This document shows positions 36,301 to 48,439 of a stretch of 64,000 bases of DNA, in pieces. The notes beneath the pieces were generated by a model, which did no database searches, had not been told where the DNA came from, and was given only the letters and a program-made list of their open reading frames with translations. The stretch's first letter is position 1. Each line of letters starts with the position of its first letter. A program made the translations under genes and the position numbers. Source of the stretch: Kudoa neothunni (taxonomy: Eukaryota; Cnidaria); NCBI GenBank assembly GCA_964304625.1, contig OZ199839.1, forward strand, positions 9,238,001 to 9,302,000, read 5' to 3'.

Positions 36301-39100
36301 TGTTGTTAGCAATCGAAGTAGTAGTGGACGAATGCAACTCATTCGTATCGTAATCAACCACAAATTTGTTCTCAATCACAAATTTCAATACCAACACATT
36401 GATTTTCAGACTATTGCCAGTGTATATGTCAAAAGTGGTATTGTAGTCGTTGTGGCGACTTTTCGCCAAAGAATTTATTGTATGGGCAATAGAACCTAAA
36501 CAGGTTTTATCAGGGTGGATAATGGCAATTTTCACAAGCCACATCAATATCTGCTCTTCAACTAGCACATAATTGTTCTTTTCATCAGAAGGAAATTCAA
36601 TTTTTTCATTTTCTAACAACTGTAGTTCACAATCATCCAATCCAACAATTAACAACTGCAAAAAATGAACACATTCTATCGGATTTGATTTTGGACCAAG
36701 TTTTCCATGGCAAATATAATCAATTAAACAACTGGCCCTATTGTAGTTGTTACAACGATTGTTGATTGTACATAAGAGCCAGCTAACCACATTACAAATT
36801 AAGGATTGTGAGGCGATAGCGTTATTATCAAAAGTGGATTCAGCCCAATCGATGCCATTGCTGTTCAAATATTCGAACAATCGATCACTCATTAAACAAA
36901 TAGAATCGCATTGAAAATGAGCACTCAAAAGTGTCATGCATGATAAATATAATAACTGGAAAGACAATAAATTTCCTTCTTCAATAAGTTGACGGTTTGT
37001 AGTCAGTGTGTTGTGAATGTAATCGATTATGCTTGCAAACGATTGAAAAATTGGATCAGAATTTTCGATCCTATGCACACAACAGCAACCAACAGGAACA
37101 TCACACAGTGTTGAAGTGTTAACTCGATCTATTGATTCGTAGAATGATTGTGGAGTTATTATAGGATTGACATTGGTCGAACATTGAGCATAGAAACAAA
37201 TAATGTCTTTATACACTTGGAAAAAATGTAGAAATTCAAGTTGTGGTAGATTAAGGATCTTTGATGTAATATTTTTGGTGATAAATTCAGTGGTAATTAT
37301 TTCTGAGTGTTGAATGGCGACAATCGCAACCAACTTGAACACCAATAAAACGCTAGTATTAGCCATAGTTGATTTTTTCGAAAATAAACAGTCAAATAAA
37401 ATCCTCAGGATTTCATCCAAAACATTTAACTCCAGTGAATGCCCTAAAAATAGGACATTCCTCACAGTGCAATTGATAATATAGGGTGAATCAAATTTGG
37501 TAATGTATCGAAGCAAATTTGTTATCATCGAAGAATATGAGGAGTGATTCGCTTGAGCTAAAACTCTGTTAAGTATAACCACATTCAGCCAACAAACTAT
37601 AAGCATTTGCTGACGAAGTGAAAGGGATTTTTCCTCACTGGTACACTGGATTATAAGATATTCAGACAGTTTAGTGATGTATCTTGAAAGGGTTGAATTG
37701 TTGGTGTTATTTATTGATGTATCAAGAGAATTCTTATTGCAATGGAGACAGTACTTTGCAACCATCAATAGATCGGTAACATCCAAATCGTCGACGGTTG
37801 AAGATTGTTGGTTGTTCTGAACAGTTTGCGAGTCGACCGAAAAATCAATATTCATCATTATTTCGATCGATGCTGAGGCTGATAATAAAAAAGTGTAATT
37901 GCAATCTTTTATTGTATCCAACTTAACACCATACGCCTTGATTATCGAATCGGATATGTTCAAATAGGCGCCAATAAGACGATCTAATTTCTTCGTATTA
38001 AAGGTGTTGTTTTCGGTGACGATAGCGAAAAAATTGAATATTTTATCTATCAAAAAAACCAAATTATCCAGTGAAGAGTTGATTGAAGATTTATGATTGT
38101 TATGAATCGATAAAGCGAAACATAATCCATCAATGACACATTCCACAAAACCACACACCTCTTCAAATGTATTCTCACAACACACCAACCTAGATTCATC
38201 ATCAATAAGACGATAAACTAATGTCTCCGCAAAACCCTCACTAAGCTTCAGAGCAAGCTCAACAAAATGAATGGAAGTTTCGGAGTAATGGTGGAGGTGG
38301 AAAGAAACAAATTTCAAGATCTCGAACTTAGTGCAATATGTTCCCGAACAAAAACACATATACAACATATTGGTAAAGTGCTTAAAGTTGTCGTTCGATA
38401 CAAAAAAATCCACATACAATTGCTCCACTTCGAAAGCAATCACCAACTGCACAACAATCATTTCCATTAGAGCTAATTGATCGTGAACACACTCCACAAA
38501 TATTTCGTTTGGCATCTCAATAATATTTTGGTCGTCGTTTGATGCAACGGTTGCAGGAGTAATAATCAAACTGTAACAACTCTTCATTTTCAAGTCACCC
38601 ACATTTTCACAAAATTGAATAATGCATTTTTTATCGTTGATCGTACACGCCAAATCCACTAATATAGAAAACAACAGTAGCACCCATTTCTGTAAAATGC
38701 TAAAATGATGCTTTCGAAATTCCAAGAAATATTTCTTCAAAATACGATAAATCGACGGAATGAAATCATCATTTTTGGTTGGATGAAGCGGAAAATATTT
38801 TCTAATTTCCAAAAATTCTCGTAGAAACCATAATATTGCAAGATTATTGATATTATCTTCTGAGTTTAGTGCCGACTGCTCCGAACCTGACTGAACCGTG
38901 CGAACATTCTTAAATATCAACTCTGGAAATGATTCAACGCAATGGTCGAAAAATTGTAGAATTGCCGCGTGTTGATTTTGATTGGTTTCCAATTGGTTAT
39001 TGTATTCTTCATTTTGAAGCGTGTGTTCTTGTTGAATAAATTGCACCCATTTTTTGACAGCCTCGATGATATTTTGGAGCGAGACTTCAGCCTGCGACAT
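30387..39100 (-). CDS. ATR: ATR checkpoint kinase (PIKK family)
   Basis: ATR is the nuclear serine/threonine kinase that senses single-stranded DNA with its partner ATRIP and activates CHK1, holding back CDC25 and mitosis. Two exons: 39100-30731 (2,790 codons) and 30605-30387, joined in phase by a 125-base intron, for about 2,862 residues against 2,644 in human. The start is the ATG giving MSQAEVSLQ; an upstream GTG is not needed. The N-terminal two thirds is HEAT-like helical repeat, then the FAT region. The kinase domain is near residues 2470-2785: KPKDDLRRDFRLMEFNALV, the catalytic loop LGLGDRHGENILL, HVDFNCLF (DFN as is normal for ATR), then FRLTHNMLNAMG. The last exon carries the FATC tail (IGEATDPKNLSQMFYGWASF). 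An Asn-rich run sits near residue 945. Reading the first exon without splicing ends in a false tail. Confidence 0.95.
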
Positions 39101-40921
39101 CTTCACGCCTGCGCATAACCTTCAAGCGGGGTTATAAATATTCTTTTTTTATTCATTAATTTATTAAGTATTTAATTAATTGATTCCTTAATAGTATAAA
39201 ACTTTAAAATAAATTTTAATCAAAATAACTCATTTTGTGCACGTGTGTTGATCATTTTATCAATTTTTTTATTCACATTCTGAAAGTATTATTACCAACA
39301 GTAACATTGATATTGTATTGCATTCATGTTATAAAGATTCAAGCTAGAGTAACAGTTGTAATTGTGTTACAATAGTACAGTAAAAATTACAGCCGACGAT
39401 GGTTATTGCGTATTTATCGTGTCATTATTATATTAGAAATTTGCTGTTGGCATTGTAGATGATATTCAGGTGTCACTAGTTTTGACACTATTTAATTATT
39501 TCTCAATAATAAGATATGGTTGGCGGGTTAGCAATAGTTAAATACGACAGATTCTACAAAATATTATGTGGGTATACAGCTAGTGAGACACGGTCACAAC
39601 TCGTCCAACTCTAATAAGTGTACACACAAATCTACTATAAAGCTGTTTCATGGTATTGTTCTTGTTACATTTCCCCTTAAGCTTGTGATTACTGTATATT
39701 TTAGAATAATATTCACCGTTTTAATGAAAGAAGAAAAAACCCACCAGAATGTTATATCATTATAAAAACGGGGAAAGGAAAGATTAATTATTAACAATCG
39801 CCTTTTGGGAAATGTTTATTGGCAAATAAATTTTAATTCTATCAGAAAATACTGCACATCTTTACTCCCTCTAGCTCTGATTAATGCTTCTCCGGAAATA
39901 GAATTTTCTCTTCAGGAATTATCGAAAACATCAGAAGAAATAGAATGTTGTGTTTTTCATGAGATAATCTTGTTCTAATGAGGAAATTTTTCAACACATC
40001 GACCAAATGATGTCATAAATCTGAAGTTTCTGATTTAACTATAAATTAACGTAATATTTATACATATAATTAAATATTAGTTCCATTTTTACAAAAAAAT
40101 CTTATTTGTCCGATTTGGGTTGGCAGCGCTTTTTCCTCAATCAATAATTTCGAAAAGTAAGCTATAATAAAAATATATTGCTTTTTCGGGAAATTATATT
40201 TTATCTTATTTTGAGGTAGAAGAAATCTTAAATGTTTAAGAAAACAATAAAATGTTGTAAACTATCTATAGTTAAGATGTAATGAGCATAATAATCAAGT
40301 GTTCCCTAGGATGACCTTTAGACATAGGCATGAATGGATTAAATTATTTTTATCAACGAAACGCATTTAATTCCAATAAATACCATTTTAAAAAGAAAAT
40401 ATTAAATTTATACCATAAGACTATGGTAAATATTATTTTAAATATTATCTGGAATTGATATCTAAAATATATAAATAAAAATTATAATAATTTTAAATCA
40501 ATGTTATTTTTCTGGAAAACTGGCATTTTTACTATATTTGAGCTTACGTGTGTGTATCTTTAGGATTAAAATTAACGTGTCAAGTGCCTCTACGTAAAGT
40601 TAACGTTACTCTCTTAATACTCGAATATTTTTTTAAAGTCCGACGAAAAAATATTAAATAAAAATAGTTGGTTATAACGATGTAAAAAGTTAAAATGCTC
40701 AAAAAATTCTAATAATCATTTTCATCAAATTACAGAAAAAATAGAAGTTAAGATAAAATTCTATTCGGATGTATCATTGCCATTTAAAAATTTGACGCTG
40801 TCTTTATAATTCATTAATAGTATATTTAGTAGCTTATTTGTAAACAATGGCTTGATATAACCAATAAGCTAAAATCGATTAATGTTTGGTGTTAATTTCT
40901 TATTTTCTTGATTATTCCATA

Positions 40922-40968
<47 letters not shown>

Positions 40969-41626
40969 CTGAAGCTTTTAAAATGAGGTATAACAGATTG
41001 AGTTCTAATATATTTTTTTCTATGATTACATATATATAATTTAAAATAATGGTAATAATGATTATTAGAGGGTAAGCTTCGATTATCTTTCCATAAGATT
41101 TTTAAATAAAAAAAATCATATATATATATATATATGAATACATTTTACATTATATAAATTTATATTTTAACATAATTCTTTCGTGAAATATTTTATTATG
41201 CATAATAATAAATTATTGTATTTAATATCGCCTTATTTTATATTTTTGAATGGATATTCATTCGTTAAAATAAACTATAATTGTTTTTAATTTGTTTTTA
41301 AATAGATAAAAATTACTAAAACTTTTAAAATTATTTTGAAGAAAATATTCACAATAGAGCTACACGGAGGTACAATTTTCTCGCTTGTTCATTTAATATT
41401 TAAATGAATTTTAGACACCAAATATTTATTTGTACTCTTCAATCGACACAAAATTAACGCAATCTAATCAAGGACCAAAGAAAAGTATTAAATGAGGTAA
41501 ATGTATGATGTGAATAGAAGAATTAAATTAACGGGTTTGGGGGTATTTAAAATCTCCCCGGAAGCTTTGGAAGAACAAAACCTCTTCTACAAAATAAAAT
41601 TAATTTTTGAAGTTTTCATAAAACAA
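39101..41626. other. Gene-free stretch
   Basis: TGCGCATA at 39110-39117 lies ten bases before the ATR start codon. An AT dinucleotide run occupies about 40928-40966 and a shorter one 41119-41136. A plus-strand frame at 39568-39765 was considered and rejected. Remaining sequence is AT-rich with nothing recognised. Confidence 0.45.
40928..40966. repeat. (AT)n microsatellite
   Basis: About 19 AT units in an unbroken run, followed directly by AAAGCTGAAGC. Confidence 0.9.
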
Positions 41627-42634
41627 TTACATCATTGGAACCGAAGCCATCTGAGTCATACCAGCGAAACCTTTTCCATTGCGGAAAACGCGTGCGAAGC
41701 CTCTCTCTCCCCAACCAATACCCCAACTATTTTTTAGGACCCAATGAAATCCCCCTTTATCTTCATATCCAACACAAAGTAGAAATTGGATTAAATTGGA
41801 GGCGTCTGAATTGAGATCACGGTCGTAATAAATACCGCTTTTATAGAATCGGAAAGAATTTTGAGATGCATTAATGGAAACCGAAACGGGGCCCAGACCA
41901 AAAACTGTAGATTCAAGCGCTAAATCCGTAGGAACTAAACTGTAATACTCTTCAAATAATTGAACCACTTGATAAGGATTGTACTGTGATATTCCTTTCT
42001 AAAAATAAATGTTAAAAATCATCTGGATCACATTACCACGCCCTTGTATGGATAGTATTGTTCGTACATGATACCATTCACCTTTACATATTCAAACACA
42101 TTCTCGGGGTTAACATCGAATATTTTATAAATATCAGTATAATTATCGATAACTTGCTGTTCGCTGAATGCCACAGCGAAATAATGCCTAAGAGCGAATG
42201 CAGATTCGATTGCACCAACTGCGCTAAACACCCACGAATTCGAGCGCAATCCTTGATCCTTTACCTTACATACTACTCCACGTTCTCTCCAATCGAACGA
42301 TGACGGAATAGAATGTGGAGGGTAGAGAGCATTTATGGGGCGTGCTCTAGAACTATATTCTTCAGATGCGACACTTAAAATAGCTTTATACTCTTCATCA
42401 CTCTATAGCATATCTTAAAAAGCTTGCGAGAGTTAATTGAGTTATTACCAGATGAGAAAAATGGTTGTGGCCGCAACTGTGCATAGAATCTTTTCTCGCA
42501 TTGAAACTGGTGATAAATTCGTGGTTTTGGATAAAATTGTGAAATCTTACCTTTTCTTCCGAACGATAAAATTTCAACTTATGTGCAAGTTTATATTCTG
42601 GCCATATTCTGTGGCATATATCGGTAGATGACAT
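41627..42634 (-). CDS. Papain-family pseudo-protease, catalytic Cys and His both lost
   Basis: A cathepsin L-like (C1A) protein with an I29-type prodomain. Exons 42634-42449, 42402-42037 and 41998-41627 join in phase 0 for 307 residues; introns are 46 and 38 bases. The prodomain shows IWPEYKLAHKLKF and GHNHFSHL; the mature part starts near PSSFDWRERG. At the active site the usual QGxCGSCWAF reads QGLRSNSWVF, so Ser118 replaces the nucleophile and the nearby disulfide Cys is gone. The His of DHAV is Gln255 (LIQFLLCVGYE), while Asn of LKNSWG is kept. The disulfide partner cysteine after QQVID is also lost. It therefore looks catalytically dead, perhaps a binding or scaffold role. No signal peptide at this start. 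An extra 3' intron starting inside the final ATG codon (GTAATT, 41630) is possible and would add a short tail. Paralog of the gene at 46.4-47.5 kb. Confidence 0.88.
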
Positions 42635-45600
42635 TTTGATCTTTATTAAACCGCCTCAATTTTCCTTTTAATATTATTAACAAGATTATTCATCATTATA
42701 TATCTAGTATATGTACGACTACTATCAAATGGCTATGCCAGGGGTGATTTTTTCTGATCATATGTTAAAATAACAACGTTGCTACAGATAATATAAATAA
42801 TACATCTCTATGTATTATCGGCGTATTATGTACAACGATTAGTTAGTGATACTCCCCGCGTAAATGTTTATCTAAATTTAGAATGCTATCAGCTCGTAAC
42901 CTAAACAGTAAATTGTTAATCTAATTATAAGTCGACATATCCAATAATCACAAACGACGTAAACCAATTGTACGTTATCTTTTTTTTATCAATAATTTTT
43001 TTAGATATATAATTCATTTAAATTTTGTTATTATAATTTTTAATTAAAGAAGAGCTAATAACATTCCAATAATTTAAGCAACACGGAGAACATTCAGACG
43101 ATTATTGATTATTGTCTCAAATAGTTTATACTCATCCGCCCAAAATTAAACTCTACACTAAATAATATAATATCGTTTTACGTTTTTAACTTTATTTATT
43201 AATTTTTATAATTCTTTAGAGTAAATTTTTTTTATAATTTCGACTATCAAATAGAGATACAATAAATTATGTTTAAATGCCACTCCAGGTTTATTTTGGT
43301 GTGTATACTTGACTTTGTTTTTTATAAATTTTAATAATTATTTATTGTTTTCTTTTAAATTATAAAATAGTAAAAAATACCAATTTTAACGGGATTTTTT
43401 AGTAATATTGCCTATTATTCGTGTCAATTAAATTTACAGATTGCATAATCCACAACCAAATTAGGTCAGATAAAAACCAGCTAGCATTCAATTTTTTATC
43501 CTGTTATGTCAAAAAAACTATCTTTTGTATGACTGTAATTTTGAAAATTATTTGTGGTTTATCTTAATAAATGCCTCGGTTATATCATAATAATATTTTC
43601 TGCGAAAATTAAGCTTTTGTCGTGTGGCCGGCGCCCACCCATGTAAGGCTTCGGAGCTGTTGAAATGAGTTATAATAACTGTTTATTAATATTTAATCTG
43701 CATAATTAATGTAAAAAGGTTTCTTTATTGAACAAATAAGGCAAATATACGGTTTTGGTAATTCCTTGAATTGGTATTTTAATTGCTGTGGGTTAGACAA
43801 CTCAGACTTTACGCACTCCTAATGTTTTTAACATTGATTAATCATTTCATAATACACATAAATTAATATTCTCTTTTGACATAATATACCGAGGAGTAAT
43901 TTAAACTGAAAAATTCGATATTCTATTATTAACTTTACAACTACTCATCCGAAAATGTTTCCACATAAGAAATAAAGCTTAATAACATTTTTAAATTGAG
44001 TTAGCTATATCTTTTCGCCCGTAATGCACAAAATGATTTATAAATTATATATGGGGACGATTCCGCGGAAATAACACAATATAAATGTGTCGAAATTGAT
44101 ACCAATAAAGATGAGAGGGGCGGAGTAACTTACAATCTCCTTAAGACAAAGAGAGATAAAAAATAATTTATTATAGTCTTTATTATGTCGTTTATTATTA
44201 GTTTGTGAATATTCAACATTGTAAATGTCAAATAAGGATATGTAAAAGAAAAGTTGTGGACTTCTCCAATGAATGAAACTAAATCTATTAAAGATTTGGG
44301 ATTCCATGATCATATTGAAAATGATGAAGGAAAAATTAAAAAATTCAAACTTTTTTATAACAAATATAGACGGAAACTCCGTATATCCATATCCAACAGC
44401 TAAAGTTTATGGTATAGCTCCGAATAACGAAAACCTTGATATTTCAAATAAGCTTCAAAACATAATATGTGAAAGAATGCGAAATAATCGCAAGCGAAAG
44501 AATATTATAACAATATCATTTTTTGCTTTCTAAGATAATTTGAAAACTAAAAGAAACTAAAAATTGTGACTCTCAACATATTATACTGTTAATAATAGTA
44601 GATTTCGGATTATCACAACCGAGAGAAATTTGATACATCTCATTGCTTATAAATTATAACACATTCACAGCAGTCCTAAAATGGTCCTTTCAGCTGTATA
44701 ACATCTCAGGGATCGTTTTTAATCAAATATATGTTTTTGTTTACATATTGTCGGACAAAATTACAAAAAAGCTATAAAAAAGTACTCGAAATTCTTCAAT
44801 AAATGGCAAAATGAAACTTCCCAAAAATAAAATGCTAAAATTTGAAACGACCACTTACAATTCATTTAAAAACCCATCATAAATTTCGACTCATTTTTGC
44901 TAATGTCACCTTGAACAAAACGTGTACAGAAAAATTTAGAAGCCAGGGTTATCCAAAGATTAGGATCGTAATTTTAATTTCAGGGACTGTCAAATTAATT
45001 ACGTCTTTAGCATGTGTCCGTAAGAATCGCGTAAAGAAGGAATTTGAAAAACTGAAAACAAGATCCAAAATTTTGATGATAAAAACAATTTCAATCCATT
45101 TATGGATTAATTAAAAAAGAATTTTATCATGAACTCTAAATAATCACTAAAATCATTAGATGCTTTTGTCAGACTGATTTAAACGTCCATTTCTGTCGGG
45201 ACATTCAGCAGGCACTTTTATTCCTGTTTTGAATAATCTCAACCTGGAATATTTATATTTGTTCAAAAATTATTTTACGTGAAATAATTGTGGAACAAGA
45301 CGTATCTTTCAAATTTTTTAACCAAACTTTTGAGGTACACAGAAACATTCATAGGAAAATACAAAAAACTGAAAACAATATTCCAAAATTAGGATAAAAT
45401 ACAAAAAATAAATTTCCTCGATAAAAGTACTTTATTAGCATAATTCATCAGATGAATATTCAAATAATTCGACTATATTTAACTCTTAGGTGTATAATTC
45501 ATATGATTAATTGGATTACAAATAAGCAAGTGAACTTCACCATAACAAACCATTAAAATTCTCTTAAATAAGATTAAATATTATTTTATTTTTAAACCGC

Positions 45601-46392
45601 GTAGCCACATCAGGCCAACGACTTTCGAACTAACTATATACTTTGATAAAAATCATCAATTACGATATACCGAAGCACGCCTCATCGAAACATTGCTGTA
45701 TGAGACATAAAAAATTTTCAATTTTCCTTGATTTCGGATTTTAAAATAGCACAAGAAATAATTTCTTAGTGAATGTAGATTCAAACTTAATCGGTCACAA
45801 ATTTCACTTTTGGGAACAATCCCATTCAACTCCAAATTTTATATTACGATTGACAAACTTTTATTCTCTATCAACAAACAAATCGTAAACAGCCATAAAG
45901 ATAGTTGTTTTCTTTTATAATAAAGTTTTTATTGAATATATTTTAATCTACTATAAAAAGACATTTATAATGCTTGCAGAGATGAAACAAGTGAATTAGA
46001 AATCAATCGCAATATTGAATTACCCATAAGACACGATAATTAGTTTTATTATTAAGAACTTTTTATAGTACTAATTCGTTTGTTTAAATAATATTAACTA
46101 TTATAATAAAATGTCTAGATATCGCAATAATAATAAAATATGATTATTTTGGAATACAAGTTTCACACACATAAGCCATATTTAAAACTTAGATTAAAAT
46201 GTAAAACTTTAAATAACAGGCTTTATAGCTATTTTAAAAGTAAATTTATTGCATGCCAGTAAACATAAAATATGGGATTTCGTTTCGCGAAAATTCACCA
46301 GAAAATATACAACTATTCGATATAATAATCCTCAAACTAAAACAAAGGAACAAGCGAATAAAGACAAACGACACAGTGAGAAATTATCAGTT
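42635..46392. other. Gene-free stretch between the two cathepsin paralogs
   Basis: About 3.7 kb. It holds a GC-rich patch at about 43618-43664 (GTCGTGTGGCCGGCGCCCAC) unlike its surroundings, and two overlapping coding-like frames at 44268-44540 (IKDLGFHDHIENDEGK and VYPYPTAKVYGIAPNNENLD) that do not join by a GT..AG intron and match no family I know. Plus-strand frame 44842-45114 is likewise unrecognised. Possibly a decayed gene. Confidence 0.35.
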
Positions 46393-47526
46393 TCAAGTTA
46401 TTGTGGTATAGCCTTCCTTCTGAGTGTTGGAATTGAGAATCCTTTCCTAAAGAGCGAGAGTGGTAAAATGGCCCAAGTAACAAGAAATACACTATGGGGA
46501 CCGATGCAAGATGAGTGATACCGGCGAATCCGCGGCCATTCCTCTGAAGGCGCATATAACCTCTCTCTCCCCATTCAACTCCCCAACTGTTCTTCAGAAG
46601 CCAGAACATGTTTTCAGTGCCATATTCGAATCCAATACAAAGCATTGCATGGTCTATACTTTCTGGTACCGAAGCAATGTGATCATCGAAATAGACGCCA
46701 CGTTTGTAAAATCGGAAACTATTGCTGGAAGCGTTGATAGCCACGGACACCGGTCCGAGAGTGAAAATTGCGCATTCTAGGGCAGATTCTGAATTTTTCA
46801 AACTGTAATGATCTTGTATGTAGACCACACTGTAAGGATCGTACCTCTTTGTTCCTTGCTATTAAAACAGAAAAAACCAGATTCATTACAACCTGTGCGT
46901 AAGCTCCGAATTACGTACATTTCCCTCGTAAGGATAGTGTTTTTCGTACATGATACCTTTCATTTTGACGTACTCGAATACGTTTTCAGTGAGACCACCA
47001 TAACGTCCATAGGTGGCATCACAACAATCTATGATTTGTTGTTCACTGAAAGAAACCAAACAACCATGAGCTTGAGCGAATGCTGCTTCGATGGCAGCTA
47101 CTGCACTGAATGCCCAGGATGTGCCAAACAAGCCTTGGTTTTTCACCCTACCTACCACATCATAATCTCTCCAGTCGAACGCCGAAGGGACACACTCGAT
47201 ATGAGTGTCATTTTCTCGCATGAAAGCACGTCGTTCAGTGGGAGCACAACATTTGATCGTTAGCAGAGCTTTGTATTCCTCATCGCTCTAAAACAAAATT
47301 GTGCAAAGTTGGGCTGATAATTGTGATTTCTGCTGCATACTAAATGTGAGAATTGATTGTGGCCACAACAATGGGTGACGTGTCTCCGATGGTTATAACT
47401 GGAGATAAAAGCGTGGCTTCTATGGAAATTATTGAAACGACGATTGTCTTGGTCACTGTTGTACACCAGCTTATGTCTCGTCTTGTACTCAGGCCAAATT
47501 CTTCTGCATACATCCTCGATCGACAT
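46393..47526 (-). CDS. Cathepsin L-like protein with a Ser-His-Asn active site
   Basis: Papain (C1A) family member with an I29-like prodomain. Exons 47526-47341, 47287-46919 and 46858 onward join in phase 0. The prodomain has IWPEYKTRHKLVY and GHNQFSHL. The active-site segment reads NQGLFGTSWAFSAV: Ser119 stands where catalytic Cys is expected, and the preceding disulfide Cys is Phe. His255 (DHAMLCIGFE) and Asn275 (LKNSWG) are intact, so the triad is Ser-His-Asn as in silicateins. The 3' end is unsettled. A GTGTAT donor at 46492 spliced to 46446 gives a short tail (stop 46393) and 324 residues. Reading straight on instead stops at 46337, for 358 residues. No signal peptide at this start. Exon 1 has the same length (186 bases) as in the paralog at 42.6 kb, and upstream noncoding bases are also similar, so the pair arose by local duplication. 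Confidence 0.88.
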
Positions 47527-48439
47527 TTTTATCCGTGATCATGTCCGCCGACAATCATTTTTAATAATATTAACTAGATTACAGGCAATTAACGTGAATT
47601 CCGTTATCGTGGAAATAGATAAGAATATAGGTTTGACATAATAATTTAAACTGTCAATAAATAAGTGGCACTCTACCAAGGTATGCAGTTAGGTTTCTTT
47701 GAGGCCGCTCAACAAAATTGCGAAATATGTTGCTGGTAACGACTTCCATATCCCAACAAATCGTTATCTAAATCTTTTGTGTTACCAGTACGTGACATAA
47801 AACGTTCTATTAAAAATGAATAAATTTTAAAACATTATTTAGAATAGAATAATTCTTTGATTTTTCACATACAAATTCAAATATTTCTTCAATAGATCTC
47901 AAAACACGATCAAATTAGCTACTTTCTGTTTAGTTTAGGTAGATAGTTTAAAATGTATGTGGTATTTAAATCCACATAATTGTTTAGCTTTACGATAGCT
48001 TGAAATTGAATTTTGTTTTGAGGCTACATGAAAGGCACTAACGTAAAACTGAATACACATGCACGTAACCCTACATTCTTAAGGGGAACTCGCTTAGTCA
48101 CCTATGGCATATTAAAAAATAGCGTTATAAATCTTCGTGTAGCTCCACATAGGAAAGTGCATTTAAAATATACAGTTCACCAATATAAGTAATAACCTTC
48201 AAAATATTGCCGATATATGCTCGGTATCAGTCAATCCTACATATGTTACGAATTTCTAAAGATTGCATAGAATATAGTTTGCTAAATATATAGAATCGGT
48301 ATCCCCTTCCACACAAATTCTATTATATTTGCTGGAGATTGGTGGTTTATTAATGAGTTTGATAATTTAATTGGAAGGAACACTTGTTTTCTTTCAGTTA
48401 ATAGTAAATTTATCATTATATTTTATCAAATCCGAACGA
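47527..48439. other. Intergenic stretch before CDC25
   Basis: A short minus-strand frame, MSRTGNTKDLDNDLLGYGSR (from 47798), has coding character but ends after 29 codons; see rejected items. No other feature seen. Confidence 0.4.

Noticed and set aside
39568-39765. Plus-strand frame with LVRHGHNSSN, like the RHG motif of phosphoglycerate mutases
   Set aside because: No further exons with the other family motifs were found up or downstream, and an overlapping frame from 39516 reads differently. One short motif is not enough.
47673-47798. Minus-strand frame with Cys followed by in-frame TGA (47709-47711), as in a selenoprotein
   Set aside because: Tempting because SepSecS is present, but no selenoprotein family matches and no SECIS structure was recognised; the frame after TGA is just 13 codons.
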